From positions 2,365,458 through 2,429,457 of the forward strand of contig NZ_CAAHFH010000002.1 of assembly GCF_900890705.1 (NCBI RefSeq): a stretch of 64,000 nt of DNA. The letters run 5' to 3'. Positions 19,390-28,485 of the stretch are shown piece after piece. The position numbers and the translations under genes were made by a program. The DNA is from Pontiella sulfatireligans (GTDB lineage Bacteria > Verrucomicrobiota > Kiritimatiellia > Kiritimatiellales > Pontiellaceae). Position 1 is the first letter of the stretch. Every line of letters begins with the position of its first letter. The notes under the pieces were generated by a model that was not told where the DNA came from, ran no database searches, and saw only the letters and a list, made by a program, of their open reading frames with translations.

Positions 19390-20151
19390 CTACTCGGTTG
19401 AAATTTTTGCGAAATCGTCGACAAAGTCAATGTTCTTGTCGAAGAAACTGGATTCAATGAACAAGGATTCGGCAACGGGTTTGTTGGCGATGAAACGATC
19501 CACCTTGACCGTTTCCTTAAAGCCCACGTTGTCGGTTTGTATGGAGGCTTGGTGGGTAAGGGGCACCCAGACGCCGGGAACCGGCTCGGTGAAGTCGCTG
19601 TATTCATACTCGGCAATGAGTTGGGCCATTTCCGGCGTCGGATAGAATTTAATGCCGAACAGGCGGTTCTGGGCATCGAGCATCAGCACGGCATAGCGTT
19701 TGTCGGTTGCGATTCCAATCCGCTTGACGGCGTCGCCTTCCGCCGGCAACGCAGTTTCGTCGTGGCCGACAAGATGCAAGAGATTATCCATTGCGGTGCC
19801 GGGCACCATCCGCAGCGAGATCTGCATCTGCTTGGAAAGTTTATCGATCGGGCGGGAAAAGCCTTTCGGGCTGCTTTCGGTATATTGCCAGAGACGCGTT
19901 CCGTTGGCGATGGTGCGGCGCTTGATGGGCGAAATGCCCTCGGCGTGCAGCTGGCCCTCGCTGGTCCAGTAGACGCGGCTTAGGAATTTAATCTTTCCGG
20001 CGGCGCCCTCCTTAGTGCGGCGGATTTGGCAGGTAACGGTTTCGATCTTGCTGTATTCCGCCAGCAGGCGGTCGACCTCCACTCCGGCGGATGCGGAGAG
20101 GGCCAGCAAAAGGAGCGCCAGGGCAGGGATGAATAGTTTGGTAGTTTTCAT
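19390..20151 (-). CDS. LolA-like outer-membrane lipoprotein carrier
   Basis: A 253-residue protein with a signal peptide (MKTTKLFIPALALLLLALSASA) and the LolA-like pattern: VDRLLAEYSKIETVTCQIRRT, GKIKFLSRVYWTSEGQLHAE and IANGTRLWQYTESSPKGF, describing the first strands of the open barrel that carries lipoproteins through the periplasm. It differs enough from E. coli LolA that it may be one of the LolA-fold proteins acting in another lipid path. It is the first gene of the minus-strand string that continues with the small GCCLG protein, TPR-YidD, TPR and DUF3108. Confidence 0.75.
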   Translation of the reverse strand: MKTTKLFIPALALLLLALSASAGVEVDRLLAEYSKIETVTCQIRRTKEGAAGKIKFLSRVYWTSEGQLHAEGISPIKRRTIANGTRLWQYTESSPKGFSRPIDKLSKQMQISLRMVPGTAMDNLLHLVGHDETALPAEGDAVKRIGIATDKRYAVLMLDAQNRLFGIKFYPTPEMAQLIAEYEYSDFTEPVPGVWVPLTHQASIQTDNVGFKETVKVDRFIANKPVAESLFIESSFFDKNIDFVDDFAKISTE

Positions 20152-20208
20152 ACTTTAACCCTAGCCGGAATGCGGGTATGTGTTCAAGCCGAACTATGGA
20201 ATCTGATT

Positions 20209-20886
20209 ATGTGCCGAACTTTTGCCGATCGCCTCAACCGTGTTGAACAACGTATTGCCTCCGCCTGCGAAAAGGCGGGCCGTCCGCGGGACAGTGTCCG
20301 TTTGCTGGCGGTTTCAAAGACCAAGCCGCCCGAAGCCGTGCGCGAAGCGGCGGCCTGCGGGCTCCGCCTGTTTGGTGAAAACAAAGTGCAGGAGGCTCAG
20401 TCCAAAATTCCGATGTGCCCAGCTGGATTGGAATGGCATCTGATCGGGCACCTGCAGTCCAACAAGGCCAAGGTGGCGGCGCATTATTTCCAGATGGTGC
20501 ATTCGGTCGATTCGCTCAAGCTGCTCCAAGCACTGGAGAGCCACGCCGGAACCGCGCTCCCGGTTCTGCTGCAGGTCAATGTTTCTGGCGAGGCCGCCAA
20601 GTTCGGCATGAAGCCGGAAGAGGTGGCCGGCGTCATCGAAGCGGCCAACCAAATGCAGAAGATCGAGGTGCACGGCCTCATGACCATTCCGCCGTTTTCG
20701 CCCGACCCCGAAAAAACACGCGTCCATTTTTCCGCCCTGCGGAAGCTGCGCGACCAGTTGCAGGAAGAAACCGGAACACCGCTGCCTGAACTGTCCATGG
20801 GCATGTCGCACGACCTTGAAGTGGCGATTGAAGAGGGCAGTACCTGGGTGCGCATCGGAACCGACCTGTTTGGTGCAAGAGGCTAG
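20209..20886 (+). CDS. yggS: YggS/PLPBP-family pyridoxal-phosphate homeostasis protein
   Basis: A 225-residue PLP-binding barrel protein. LLAVSKTKP (33-41) contains the PLP lysine. LFGENKVQEAQSKI, WHLIGHLQSNKAK, SVDSLKLLQAL, LLQVNVSGEAAKFGM, LSMGMSHDLEVAIEEGSTWVRIGTDLFG all match the family. It buffers pyridoxal phosphate and affects amino-acid metabolism. I prefer ATG 20209, where homology begins; ATG 20170 adds 13 unconserved residues. It sits directly before proC, the common yggS-proC arrangement. Confidence 0.93.
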   Translation: MCRTFADRLNRVEQRIASACEKAGRPRDSVRLLAVSKTKPPEAVREAAACGLRLFGENKVQEAQSKIPMCPAGLEWHLIGHLQSNKAKVAAHYFQMVHSVDSLKLLQALESHAGTALPVLLQVNVSGEAAKFGMKPEEVAGVIEAANQMQKIEVHGLMTIPPFSPDPEKTRVHFSALRKLRDQLQEETGTPLPELSMGMSHDLEVAIEEGSTWVRIGTDLFGARG

Positions 20887-20938
20887 GCATTAGGGCTGAC
20901 TTAAAACTTAACCACTTAAAACCTAAAACTAGGGAACT

Positions 20939-21736
20939 ATGAAAATTACATTTATCGGAGCGGGCAATATGGCGGAAGCCATTGTTGCAGGGATTGTCGG
21001 GAACGAGGTTGTTCAGGTTGAAGATGTCTGTGTAACCGATATTTCCGAGACGCGTCTGGAGCACTTTGAGTCGGGATATGGCGTGCGCACCTCGGCCAAC
21101 AATGCCGGGGCGGTGGCAGATGCCGATGTGGTGGTGCTTTCCGTAAAACCGCAGATTTTTCCGGCGGTTTGGCCGGAAATCGAAGCCTCGCTCAAACCCG
21201 ATGCCTTGGTGGTCAGCATTATGGCCGGCATCCCGTCGGCCAAGATTGCCAGCGGCAAGCCGGTGCGCGTGGTGCGGGTGATGCCCAACACGCCTTCGCT
21301 CGTCGGCGAGGGCGCCGCCGGAATTGCCGCCGGCGAGTTTGCCACCGAAGCCGACCTGGAACTTGCCTGCAAACTGCTCGGAGCGGTTGGTGTGGCCAAG
21401 ATTGTTAAAGAAGAGGAGATCGACGCCGTAACCGCGCTCAGCGGCAGCGGGCCGGCCTATGTCTTCTATCTGCTCGAAAGCATGCTCGAAGCGGCGGATG
21501 CGATGGGGCTGGAAAAAGGCATCTCGCGGGAGCTGGCTTTGGCAACGGTGATCGGAGCCGCTAAACTCATGCAAGAAAGCGGCGAAGAGGCCGCCGAGCT
21601 GCGCCGGAAGGTAACCTCCAAAGGCGGTACCACGGCGGCAGGGATTAATACCTTGGAAGAGCGGGGCGTGAAAGATTCCGTGATTGCGGCCTTGCTGGCT
21701 GCGCAGGCGCGCTCCAAGGAACTGGCCAATGGCTAG
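20939..21736 (+). CDS. proC: pyrroline-5-carboxylate reductase
   Basis: A 265-residue enzyme for the last step of proline synthesis. MKITFIGAGNMAEAIVAG is the NAD(P)-binding motif. SVKPQ, VVRVMPNTPSLVGEGAAG and the signature ALSGSGPAYVFYLLESMLEA followed by RRKVTSKGGTTAAG are all present. It lies 52 nt after yggS and its stop overlaps the start of the SNF2 gene by 8 nt. Confidence 0.95.
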   Translation: MKITFIGAGNMAEAIVAGIVGNEVVQVEDVCVTDISETRLEHFESGYGVRTSANNAGAVADADVVVLSVKPQIFPAVWPEIEASLKPDALVVSIMAGIPSAKIASGKPVRVVRVMPNTPSLVGEGAAGIAAGEFATEADLELACKLLGAVGVAKIVKEEEIDAVTALSGSGPAYVFYLLESMLEAADAMGLEKGISRELALATVIGAAKLMQESGEEAAELRRKVTSKGGTTAAGINTLEERGVKDSVIAALLAAQARSKELANG

Positions 21737-24542
21737 CGGTGCAAATCGAATTCATTTATTCGAGGCCCTGCGCAATGCCGCTTCGTTTGGCGACGGAAAG
21801 CCTCAGGTGCAGACGCCGGTTTTTTTCCAGGTTTTGGAAGGCGCTGCCGGCTTCAGCTTGCGCGTAGTCGATAAAAAGGGCGCCGATCTGGACGCGGATT
21901 ACCGCGCATTCAGCGGCATTGAACGGGAGATTCTGAAAGCGTTCGGCGAGGTTCGGTGGAGCTGGGATGCCGGCCGGGTATGGGGCGAGGAAGAATTCGA
22001 CCGTTCCGGCATTTTGCTCCACGAGCACAGCCACCTCGTCTGGATGCTGGCGCGTTCAGGAAAGGTGGTGGATGCGGATATGAAGCCGTTGGTTTTCCAC
22101 CCGGACCCGGCGCGGCTGCAGCTGGTGGTGGATCTGGACGATGCCGACTGGGCCACGGGTTATTTCCGGCTGCGCCATGCGGACGGTTCCACGACGGCGC
22201 TGGAGCAGCTGCGGCTGGTTGCGGAGTCGCATCTGATGGCCGACCGAACCATCTACGGCATCCAGCCGCTTGGCATGGGGTTCCGTACGCTGGGCCTCTT
22301 TTCTGATTCGGTTCCGGCGACCCAGCTGAATGAATATCTCACCCTTTTCTTCTCCGCCTGTTCCTCGGTGGACCTTGTTTGCGGCAACTATTCCGTCTGT
22401 CCGGGCGACCCGCTGCCGGCCAAGGCCACGCTGGTGTTCCAGCAGGTGGATGAAAACGCGGCGCTGCATCTGGACATTGTGCAGGCGATCCCCGGTTTCC
22501 CGATCGAGTTTGCGCGCGACTACGACCTCGGCCGCGTGGCCTTTGCCGACGACATGGAGGGCTTGATCCGGGTGCGGGATGTGCTCTACGGCGATGTGCT
22601 CAAAGCCCGGGCCTCGCTGTTGCAACTATTGAAAAAGCTGGCCCGGAGCGCCGGCTCGCCCGAGGCCTATCTGGTGGACGATGAAGAGGGGCTGATTCTC
22701 GGCCCGGATCTGGCTTCGGTGTTCCTGCGCGAGCATCTGGCCGAGATCATGAGCGAATTCGATCTATTCGGCGCTGAAAAGCTGAAAGCCTACCGCATTC
22801 GGCACGTGGAGCCGAAACTCGATGTGCGGCTCGACCACGGCATCGACTTTCTCGAAGGCGATGCCGCGCTGGAGCTCGAAGGCGAGCGCTTTTCGCTGTT
22901 CGATGCGCTGCAGCAGTACCGCAAGCAAAAATACATTGCGCTGGCCGACGGCTCCCACGCCGTGCTCGACCAGCGCTATATGGAGCGGCTCGACCGGCTG
23001 TTTAAAAAACAAAAAAACGGGGTGCGCATCTCCTTCTTCGATCTGCCCCTCATCGAGGAGCTGATGGAGGAAGGGGCGAGCCGGTCAAAGCTGCCGGATT
23101 CGCGCGAGGTGTTCCGCGGCTTCAACACCCTCGGCAAAAAGCGGCTTCAGCTGCCGCGTTTTTCGGGCACGTTGCGCCGGTACCAGACCGCCGGGGTGAA
23201 ATGGCTCGACTATCTGCACCAGCACCGCCTCGGCGGCTGCCTCGCCGACGACATGGGGCTGGGCAAGACCATTCAGGCCATTGCTCTGCTGACGCGGATT
23301 TATCCCGCGGAAAAGAAGCCGTCGCTGCTGGTGATGCCCCGCAGCCTGCTGTTCAACTGGCAGCGCGAGCTCGAGCGCTTTGCTCCCGAGCTGACGAGCT
23401 GCATTCATTACGGGCCGAACCGTGCGCTGGACAAGACGCTTGCGAACCAGCTGGTGCTGACCACCTACGGCACGCTCCGGGCCGACATCGAGGCGTTCGC
23501 CGAAACGGAGTTTCATGCGGTGGTGCTGGACGAATCGCAGGCGATCAAAAACCTGAACACCCAGACGGCCAAAGCGGCGCTGGCGCTGCGCTGCGAATTT
23601 CGCCTGGCGCTCTCCGGCACGCCCATTGAAAACAACCTCGGCGAGCTCTACACGTTGTTCCGTTTCTTGAATCCGTCCATGTTCGGCTCCGGCGCGGAGT
23701 TTGAGCGCGACTATGTGGCTCCGATCCAGCGCACCGGCGACAAGGATGTCGCGCGCGAGTTGCGCCGCAAGATCAAGCCCTTCATCCTGCGGCGCCTCAA
23801 AAGCGACGTGCTCAAGGATCTTCCGGCCAAGGTGGAGCAGGTGCTGTTTGTGGAGATGGGCGAGGAGCAGCGCACGCTGTATGAAGCGCGGCGGTGTTTC
23901 TATCAGGCGCTGATCAAGGGCGAAATCGAACGCAACGGGCTGGCCAAAAGCCGCTTTGCCGTGCTCGAAGCCCTGCTTGAACTCCGCCAGATCGCGACGG
24001 TGCCCGAGTCGAAAAGCGACGGCGCCATTGTGTCCGCCAAGCGCGAACTGTTGGCGGGCGCGTTGCAGGAGGCGGTCGAGAACAACCGCAAGTGTTTAGT
24101 CTTCACCAACTTCCTCGCCGGGGTCGAGCAGGTCGGTTCCCTGCTGAACGAGCTGGGGATCGAACATGTTTCGATGACCGGTGCCACGTCCAACCGGGCG
24201 CAGCTGGTCGAGCGCTTCCAGAACGACCCGCAGCTGAAGGTGTTCGTCATGACGCTCAAGACCGGCGGCGTCGGCCTGAACCTCACGGCGGCCGACACCG
24301 TCTTTATTCTCGATCCCTGGTGGAACACCTCCGCCGAAACGCAGGCGGTGGACCGCACCCACCGCATCGGCCAGAAAAAGACGGTCTTTACCTACCGCCT
24401 GATTGCGGCGAACTCGATCGAGGAAAAAATCATGAAGCTCCAGCAGCACAAGAAGGAGCTGGTGGATCTGGTGGTCTCCAGCGACGGCGCGACGCTCAAA
24501 TCCCTTTCCGAAGAAGATATCGACCACTTGCTTGGAGCCTAG
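21729..24542 (+). CDS. SNF2-family DEAD/DEAH helicase
   Basis: A 937-residue SF2 Swi2/Snf2 ATPase. The N-terminal 480 residues form an accessory region; the motor holds DDMGLGKT (Walker A, about 510-517), DESQ in place of DEAH (about 601-604), SGTPIENNLGELYTLFRFLNP and, in the second lobe, DPWWNTSAETQAVDRTHRIGQKKTVFTYRLI. Bacterial members (RapA/HepA-like) translocate on double-stranded DNA and may remodel RNA polymerase or other complexes. The ATG at 21729 overlaps the end of proC. The next gene starts 5 nt after its stop, suggesting a fixed partner. Confidence 0.93.
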   Translation: MASGANRIHLFEALRNAASFGDGKPQVQTPVFFQVLEGAAGFSLRVVDKKGADLDADYRAFSGIEREILKAFGEVRWSWDAGRVWGEEEFDRSGILLHEHSHLVWMLARSGKVVDADMKPLVFHPDPARLQLVVDLDDADWATGYFRLRHADGSTTALEQLRLVAESHLMADRTIYGIQPLGMGFRTLGLFSDSVPATQLNEYLTLFFSACSSVDLVCGNYSVCPGDPLPAKATLVFQQVDENAALHLDIVQAIPGFPIEFARDYDLGRVAFADDMEGLIRVRDVLYGDVLKARASLLQLLKKLARSAGSPEAYLVDDEEGLILGPDLASVFLREHLAEIMSEFDLFGAEKLKAYRIRHVEPKLDVRLDHGIDFLEGDAALELEGERFSLFDALQQYRKQKYIALADGSHAVLDQRYMERLDRLFKKQKNGVRISFFDLPLIEELMEEGASRSKLPDSREVFRGFNTLGKKRLQLPRFSGTLRRYQTAGVKWLDYLHQHRLGGCLADDMGLGKTIQAIALLTRIYPAEKKPSLLVMPRSLLFNWQRELERFAPELTSCIHYGPNRALDKTLANQLVLTTYGTLRADIEAFAETEFHAVVLDESQAIKNLNTQTAKAALALRCEFRLALSGTPIENNLGELYTLFRFLNPSMFGSGAEFERDYVAPIQRTGDKDVARELRRKIKPFILRRLKSDVLKDLPAKVEQVLFVEMGEEQRTLYEARRCFYQALIKGEIERNGLAKSRFAVLEALLELRQIATVPESKSDGAIVSAKRELLAGALQEAVENNRKCLVFTNFLAGVEQVGSLLNELGIEHVSMTGATSNRAQLVERFQNDPQLKVFVMTLKTGGVGLNLTAADTVFILDPWWNTSAETQAVDRTHRIGQKKTVFTYRLIAANSIEEKIMKLQQHKKELVDLVVSSDGATLKSLSEEDIDHLLGA

Positions 24543-24547
24543 CCCGC

Positions 24548-26347
24548 ATGGAACTTCATTACAGCAACAAGAACGCTTTTAGTAAGCCGCTCGACGAAGT
24601 GCTGGTAAAATTCTACACCGCCGAGGAGCTTTGGGGCATTGCGTGCCAACAGGTTTATCCCGCCCTTCAGCAAACCCGGCCGGACAAAAGGGAGAAGAAG
24701 GCCGAGTTGATCGAGAAGCTCAACGAGGTGTTTGTCTCGGAGGAGACCATGCAGCGCTTGTTCAAAGCGATGCCTCCCGACCTTTATGCGGTGATTGAGC
24801 TGCTCGCATGGGGTGGGGACCATTGGGCGGAAAAGGTCGAGAAACAGCTCGGGGTTGAAGTGCTCAACCGGAAAACCCTTGCGCGAAAGCGCCATTATGA
24901 CCGTGAACGGATCGAGATCACCCGTAAGCCCGAAATGTGGTGGGTGGTCGCTGACCATGAGAGTGAAAAATATTATTCGTCGGATCGCAGAACCGCCCTG
25001 CGGCTGCCCCCGGCGGTGCGCAGCCTGTTCCGGAAGCATATGCCGAAACCGGCCGGGTACAACCTCGAACCGTTCGATGCCCCGCCGGAAGGCACCCGCA
25101 CTTTCCGGTGCGATGAAACGCTCGGCGAGGACCTGCGGGTGGTGGCCGACTATATCGATCGCGGTCATCTGGAATACACCAAAAACGAGGCCATCAAAAA
25201 GCCCTGCATCCGCGCATTGGCCCGGCTCACCGGCGGCGGCGAGTTTTTCCCGGCCGAAAAATCCTCGGCCAAGCTGCCGTTGCTGCGCCACGAGCTGCTG
25301 GTCAATATTGTGGCATCTACCGGCTCCTCGCTGCGGCAGGCCATGCTCGAAGACCCGCCCGATCCGGCCCGGATGCTGCGGCCTTTGGCCACCGAACTTT
25401 TCAAGCATCCGGATTGGTTCTTTGAATATGTGCTCACCCACCTGAGCGGCAGTCCGTACAGCTGCGACAAAGCCGCCACGGCCCGGCTGAAGGCCGTTTT
25501 TGCCGCGCTGTCCGTCGATCAATGGGTCTCCTTCGAGAATCTCGAAAACTATGTGAACTATCGCGAAATCGATGTGGATCCTGCTCCCCGTCATCGCTGC
25601 CAAGTCAGCATCGAACCCATTCGGAAAGACTATTACAGCATCGGGCGGATCGACGTTGATTCTACCAATGGCTGGTTGCTGGTCGTTGTTCCGATGGTTC
25701 AGGGCAGTGCATTTCTGCTGGCGGCCCTCGGCCTGGCCGAGATTGCCTATGCCTTGCCTCGCCATCCGGGCTGGCAACGCAAGTCGGAAGTCTTCCTAAC
25801 GCCGTACGACGGCCTCGCCGCCGTACGCTTGACCCCGCTGGGGGCCTATGCGCTGGGGCAAACCGACGAGGTTGAGCTGAAGGCATCCCAACGGCAGCGC
25901 GCCGAAATCCTGCTCAACCCGCAGCGCCTCACCGCCATTTGCCGCCACATCGACCCCATCACCGAGATGTCGCTGCTCGAATTCATGGAAAAGATCTCCG
26001 ACGGCTGCTACCGCATGACCCGCCAAACCCTGATGCGCGGCTGCTCTTCCGGGGGCGATGTGCAGAAGCGGATTGAAAAGTTCAAGGCGCAGATCGTTCG
26101 CAACCTGCCGGAATTCTGGGAGCAGTTCCTCGAAGACACTAAAAAATCAGCGGTCGCCCTCACTCCGAAAACGCGCTATACCGTCTACGAGCTCGCCGAC
26201 AATCCTGAGCTGCGCCGCCTGTTTCTTTCCGATGCGGTGCTGCGCGAAAAAGCGCTCAAGGTTGAAGGCACGCGGGTGGCGATCGAGAAGGCCGATGCGG
26301 CATCCATTGCACGGCGCTTGGCCGCGTTGGGTTATCTGATGCGCTGA
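24548..26347 (+). CDS. unknown 599-residue partner of the SNF2 helicase
   Basis: A large soluble protein with no family I can name with confidence. It begins MELHYSNKNAFSKPLDEVLV, only 5 nt after the SNF2 stop. Two segments (LLVVVPMVQGSAFLLAALGLAEIAY and VRLTPLGAYALG, then MSLLEFMEKISDGCYRMTRQTLMRG) resemble winged-helix pieces of the XPB N-terminal-like (Helicase_C_3) proteins found beside SF2 helicases, but this is only a visual impression. No signal peptide or membrane segment is seen. The tight linkage suggests a complex with the helicase. Confidence 0.55.
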   Translation: MELHYSNKNAFSKPLDEVLVKFYTAEELWGIACQQVYPALQQTRPDKREKKAELIEKLNEVFVSEETMQRLFKAMPPDLYAVIELLAWGGDHWAEKVEKQLGVEVLNRKTLARKRHYDRERIEITRKPEMWWVVADHESEKYYSSDRRTALRLPPAVRSLFRKHMPKPAGYNLEPFDAPPEGTRTFRCDETLGEDLRVVADYIDRGHLEYTKNEAIKKPCIRALARLTGGGEFFPAEKSSAKLPLLRHELLVNIVASTGSSLRQAMLEDPPDPARMLRPLATELFKHPDWFFEYVLTHLSGSPYSCDKAATARLKAVFAALSVDQWVSFENLENYVNYREIDVDPAPRHRCQVSIEPIRKDYYSIGRIDVDSTNGWLLVVVPMVQGSAFLLAALGLAEIAYALPRHPGWQRKSEVFLTPYDGLAAVRLTPLGAYALGQTDEVELKASQRQRAEILLNPQRLTAICRHIDPITEMSLLEFMEKISDGCYRMTRQTLMRGCSSGGDVQKRIEKFKAQIVRNLPEFWEQFLEDTKKSAVALTPKTRYTVYELADNPELRRLFLSDAVLREKALKVEGTRVAIEKADAASIARRLAALGYLMR

Positions 26348-26368
26348 TTCAGGGAGGAGCAGAAAAGC

Positions 26369-27196
26369 ATGAGCCGAAAAAATACAGCTGCAAAAAAGGG
26401 CTCCCTCATCGGGCGGTGGAAACGCAATCTGGCGAGTGCGCTGATTATATTCCTGATCCTCTACATCGGCGTGCACGTCATCTCCCGCACCGAGGGTGCG
26501 CGCTCTGCCGTCGCCGACAAGCTATCCAACGGAACCGGCCAGCCCATCGCCTTGGAAAAATGCGAGGCGACGCCGCTCCTCGGGCTGCGGCTGCAGGGGC
26601 TTGCCTTCCAAGGCGTCTCCATGCCCGAGGTAAAAATGTCGTTTAACTGGTTTTCCTTTCTTTCCAAAGACAAGCCCTTCATCAAGCAGTTGCGCATTCA
26701 AGGGCTGGAAATCCAATTCAAGCGGGTTCCTGCCAGTGGACACTGGGAACCGCTGGTGCTGCACGGAGTCGGCAGCCGCCTCGGCGCCGTACTGGGCCTG
26801 AACCCCGCGGAGATGGGCGAAGACGAGTCGCTGCCCAAATTCCCGCCCTACGCCATCAACGCCAAAACGCTGCTCCAGCTCGACCGCGCCAAGGTGGTTT
26901 GGCGCGACGAAAACGGGCGTGAAATCGCCTATATCACCGAGGCCGACCTCAAGGTGAAGTCCGGAACGTTCATCAAGCGCAAGGTTATCCAGACCATCGC
27001 CCAATGCGGCCACGTCAAGCTTGCCTCCGGTCGGGCGTTGCGCGATTTCCGGCTCGAAGTCTTCCGCATCGAAGGCTCCGGCGTCGTCACCGTGCTCGAC
27101 ATGGCCGACAGCAATGGCGAGTACGATGAATTCGCCAGCCAAACCCTCTGGCAGGATCTGAATCTCCACCTCAATCAGCTCACGCAGGTTCAATAA
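26369..27196 (+). CDS. membrane-anchored protein, possibly AsmA-like
   Basis: A 275-residue protein with one N-terminal membrane segment (LASALIIFLILYIGVHVI, about 21-38) after a basic start, leaving most of the protein periplasmic. The following region (GQPIALEKCEATPLLGLRLQGLAFQG and LRIQGLEIQFKRV) has the alternating beta pattern of AsmA/DUF3971-type lipid-transport proteins, but the length is short. It follows the SNF2 partner by 21 nt and ends before the tRNA-Thr gene. Function unknown. Confidence 0.5.
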   Translation: MSRKNTAAKKGSLIGRWKRNLASALIIFLILYIGVHVISRTEGARSAVADKLSNGTGQPIALEKCEATPLLGLRLQGLAFQGVSMPEVKMSFNWFSFLSKDKPFIKQLRIQGLEIQFKRVPASGHWEPLVLHGVGSRLGAVLGLNPAEMGEDESLPKFPPYAINAKTLLQLDRAKVVWRDENGREIAYITEADLKVKSGTFIKRKVIQTIAQCGHVKLASGRALRDFRLEVFRIEGSGVVTVLDMADSNGEYDEFASQTLWQDLNLHLNQLTQVQ

Positions 27197-27278
27197 GCGG
27201 CTGTCCGCCGCAAAAATACCGTAAATGCAGATTGACCCGCTCCGCGCATTTTCGTAAACACATCACTTCTTTTCACGC

Positions 27279-27354
27279 GCCAATGTAGCTCAGCTGGTAG
27301 AGCAGCTCATTCGTAATGAGCAGGTCGTCCGTTCGAATCGGATCATTGGCTCCA
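27279..27354 (+). tRNA. tRNA-Thr (anticodon CGT)
   Basis: A full cloverleaf can be drawn: acceptor stem GCCAATG/CATTGGC (27279-27285 and 27344-27350), D-arm AGCTCAGCTGGTAGAGC, anticodon stem GCTCA/TGAGC with loop TTCGTAA, T-arm with GTTCGAAT, discriminator T and an encoded CCA. The anticodon CGT reads ACG (Thr). The DNA just downstream changes character, as at a tRNA used as an integration target. Confidence 0.95.
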
Positions 27355-28162
27355 CCTTTTTCCTAATAAAACCCAATGTTTTCAGTGCTAATATGGAAAA
27401 GTCCATGTAGCCCAGTGTCGCTGTCTGTACGCCAACATTCCTACTGTACGCCGCAAAAATGGAATACAAATGGAGTACAAATTCCAGAGGTAAAGTTTTG
27501 GGTTTCAGGAGGGCGTGGTCGATGTCGCTGTCAGTGGCCCAGCTCGGCGTTCCGTTTCATTAGGTGAACCCAAGCCTCGGTCGGATGACTTTTTCGCTCT
27601 AAGGCTAGTTTCGCGACTCTCAGGCATACGGGATGATCGATCACTTCGGTTATGCTTCGGCGCCCCCCGTGGAGGTAGACCATCTCAACGGAATGCCCGG
27701 GCTTGATAAGTACGATGTCGTTACGGCCGAACCTCGGACGATGAACGTATAGTCACGTCGGATCAACAGCCTGCTTTAGTGTGTCGCTTCAATCTCACAG
27801 GAGTCTCCAGAGTTTAACTCAAGGAGTGTAGATAGGGATTCGTTTCAGGACTACATGTCAGACTCATTACTCTTATCCCTGTATCGAAACGTATTAACTC
27901 TGACCGTAGGTATAAGAGAAGATGTATAGACGGGGGATAATAGGTAGGTGCTAACTCTATCTGAAAGTGTCACTTATTTACTAACTTCGTAGCTAGTATA
28001 CAACGCGCACCCGCGAAAGCGTCAAGCACTAAGTGGGTGTTGGTTCTTGCGTCAACGCAAGATCTTGAGGCTGACTCAAGAAGTAAAGGAAATCCGAAGG
28101 CCTTCTATTGTTGGCAGATCAAGGACTGCATCAGCGGTATGTGAACGGATAAACGTTTCGGT
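27355..28162. other. about 800 bases without a clear gene, island left end
   Basis: No frame longer than about 65 codons exists and stops are dense in all frames. The stretch holds a 39-codon frame at 27633-27752, a pair of adjacent perfect hairpins at 28045-28062 (stem TCTTGCGT/ACGCAAGA) and 28064-28080 (stem CTTGAG/CTCAAG), and a short near-repeat in GGAATACAAATGGAGTACAA around 27460. I found no second copy of the tRNA 3' end by eye. It could be decayed element DNA or carry an uncharacterised RNA. Confidence 0.4.
27633..27752 (+). other. possible 39-residue open frame in the island
   Basis: ATG at 27633 to TAG at 27750-27752 encodes 39 residues with protein-like composition (MIDHFGYASAPPVEVDHLNG..., then GLDKYDVVTAEPRTMNV), unlike the stop-rich surroundings. 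No convincing ribosome binding site is present. It may be a small gene or a remnant of a larger one. Confidence 0.2.
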
Positions 28163-28462
28163 TTAATCAGACGCCGGTTCACCATGTTGTTTCAGACGGT
28201 CTTCAATCTGCTTTTTCGGATAACGCCACAGGCCTTCTCCGGAGATATCCACCGGATTTAGAATCCTTTTTTGAACCAAGGTTCGGACTGTCTGTCTGGA
28301 CATGCTCAGGGCGTAGGCGACTTCCTTTTGGGTGAAGCATAACTTTTCGGGAAGGGTCTGGTCGTCATTGACCGCTTCCATGACTTTGGCGAAATGAATG
28401 CCGGATACTGAGTGGTCCGCTTTCATCGCGATTTCGATCAGATGTTTGGTTTGTCGCTGCAT
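28163..28462 (-). CDS. excisionase-like helix-turn-helix protein
   Basis: A 99-residue protein. The central part, CFTQKEVAYALSMSRQTVRTLVQKRILNPVDISGEGLWRYPKKQIEDRL (about 52-93, written here from the sequence in outline), is a MerR-like HTH_17 domain of the kind in excisionases and plasmid or phage regulators. A GGAGG box precedes the ATG at 28462. It is the last gene of the minus-strand island operon; the upstream gene ends 23 nt before it. Confidence 0.7.
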   Translation of the reverse strand: MQRQTKHLIEIAMKADHSVSGIHFAKVMEAVNDDQTLPEKLCFTQKEVAYALSMSRQTVRTLVQKRILNPVDISGEGLWRYPKKQIEDRLKQHGEPASD

Positions 28463-28485
28463 GGCGCCACCTCCATTTTTAGATA

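Noticed and set aside
28045..28080. Two adjacent hairpins as a rho-independent terminator of the island operon
   Set aside because: No T tract follows on either strand; kept only as an observation.
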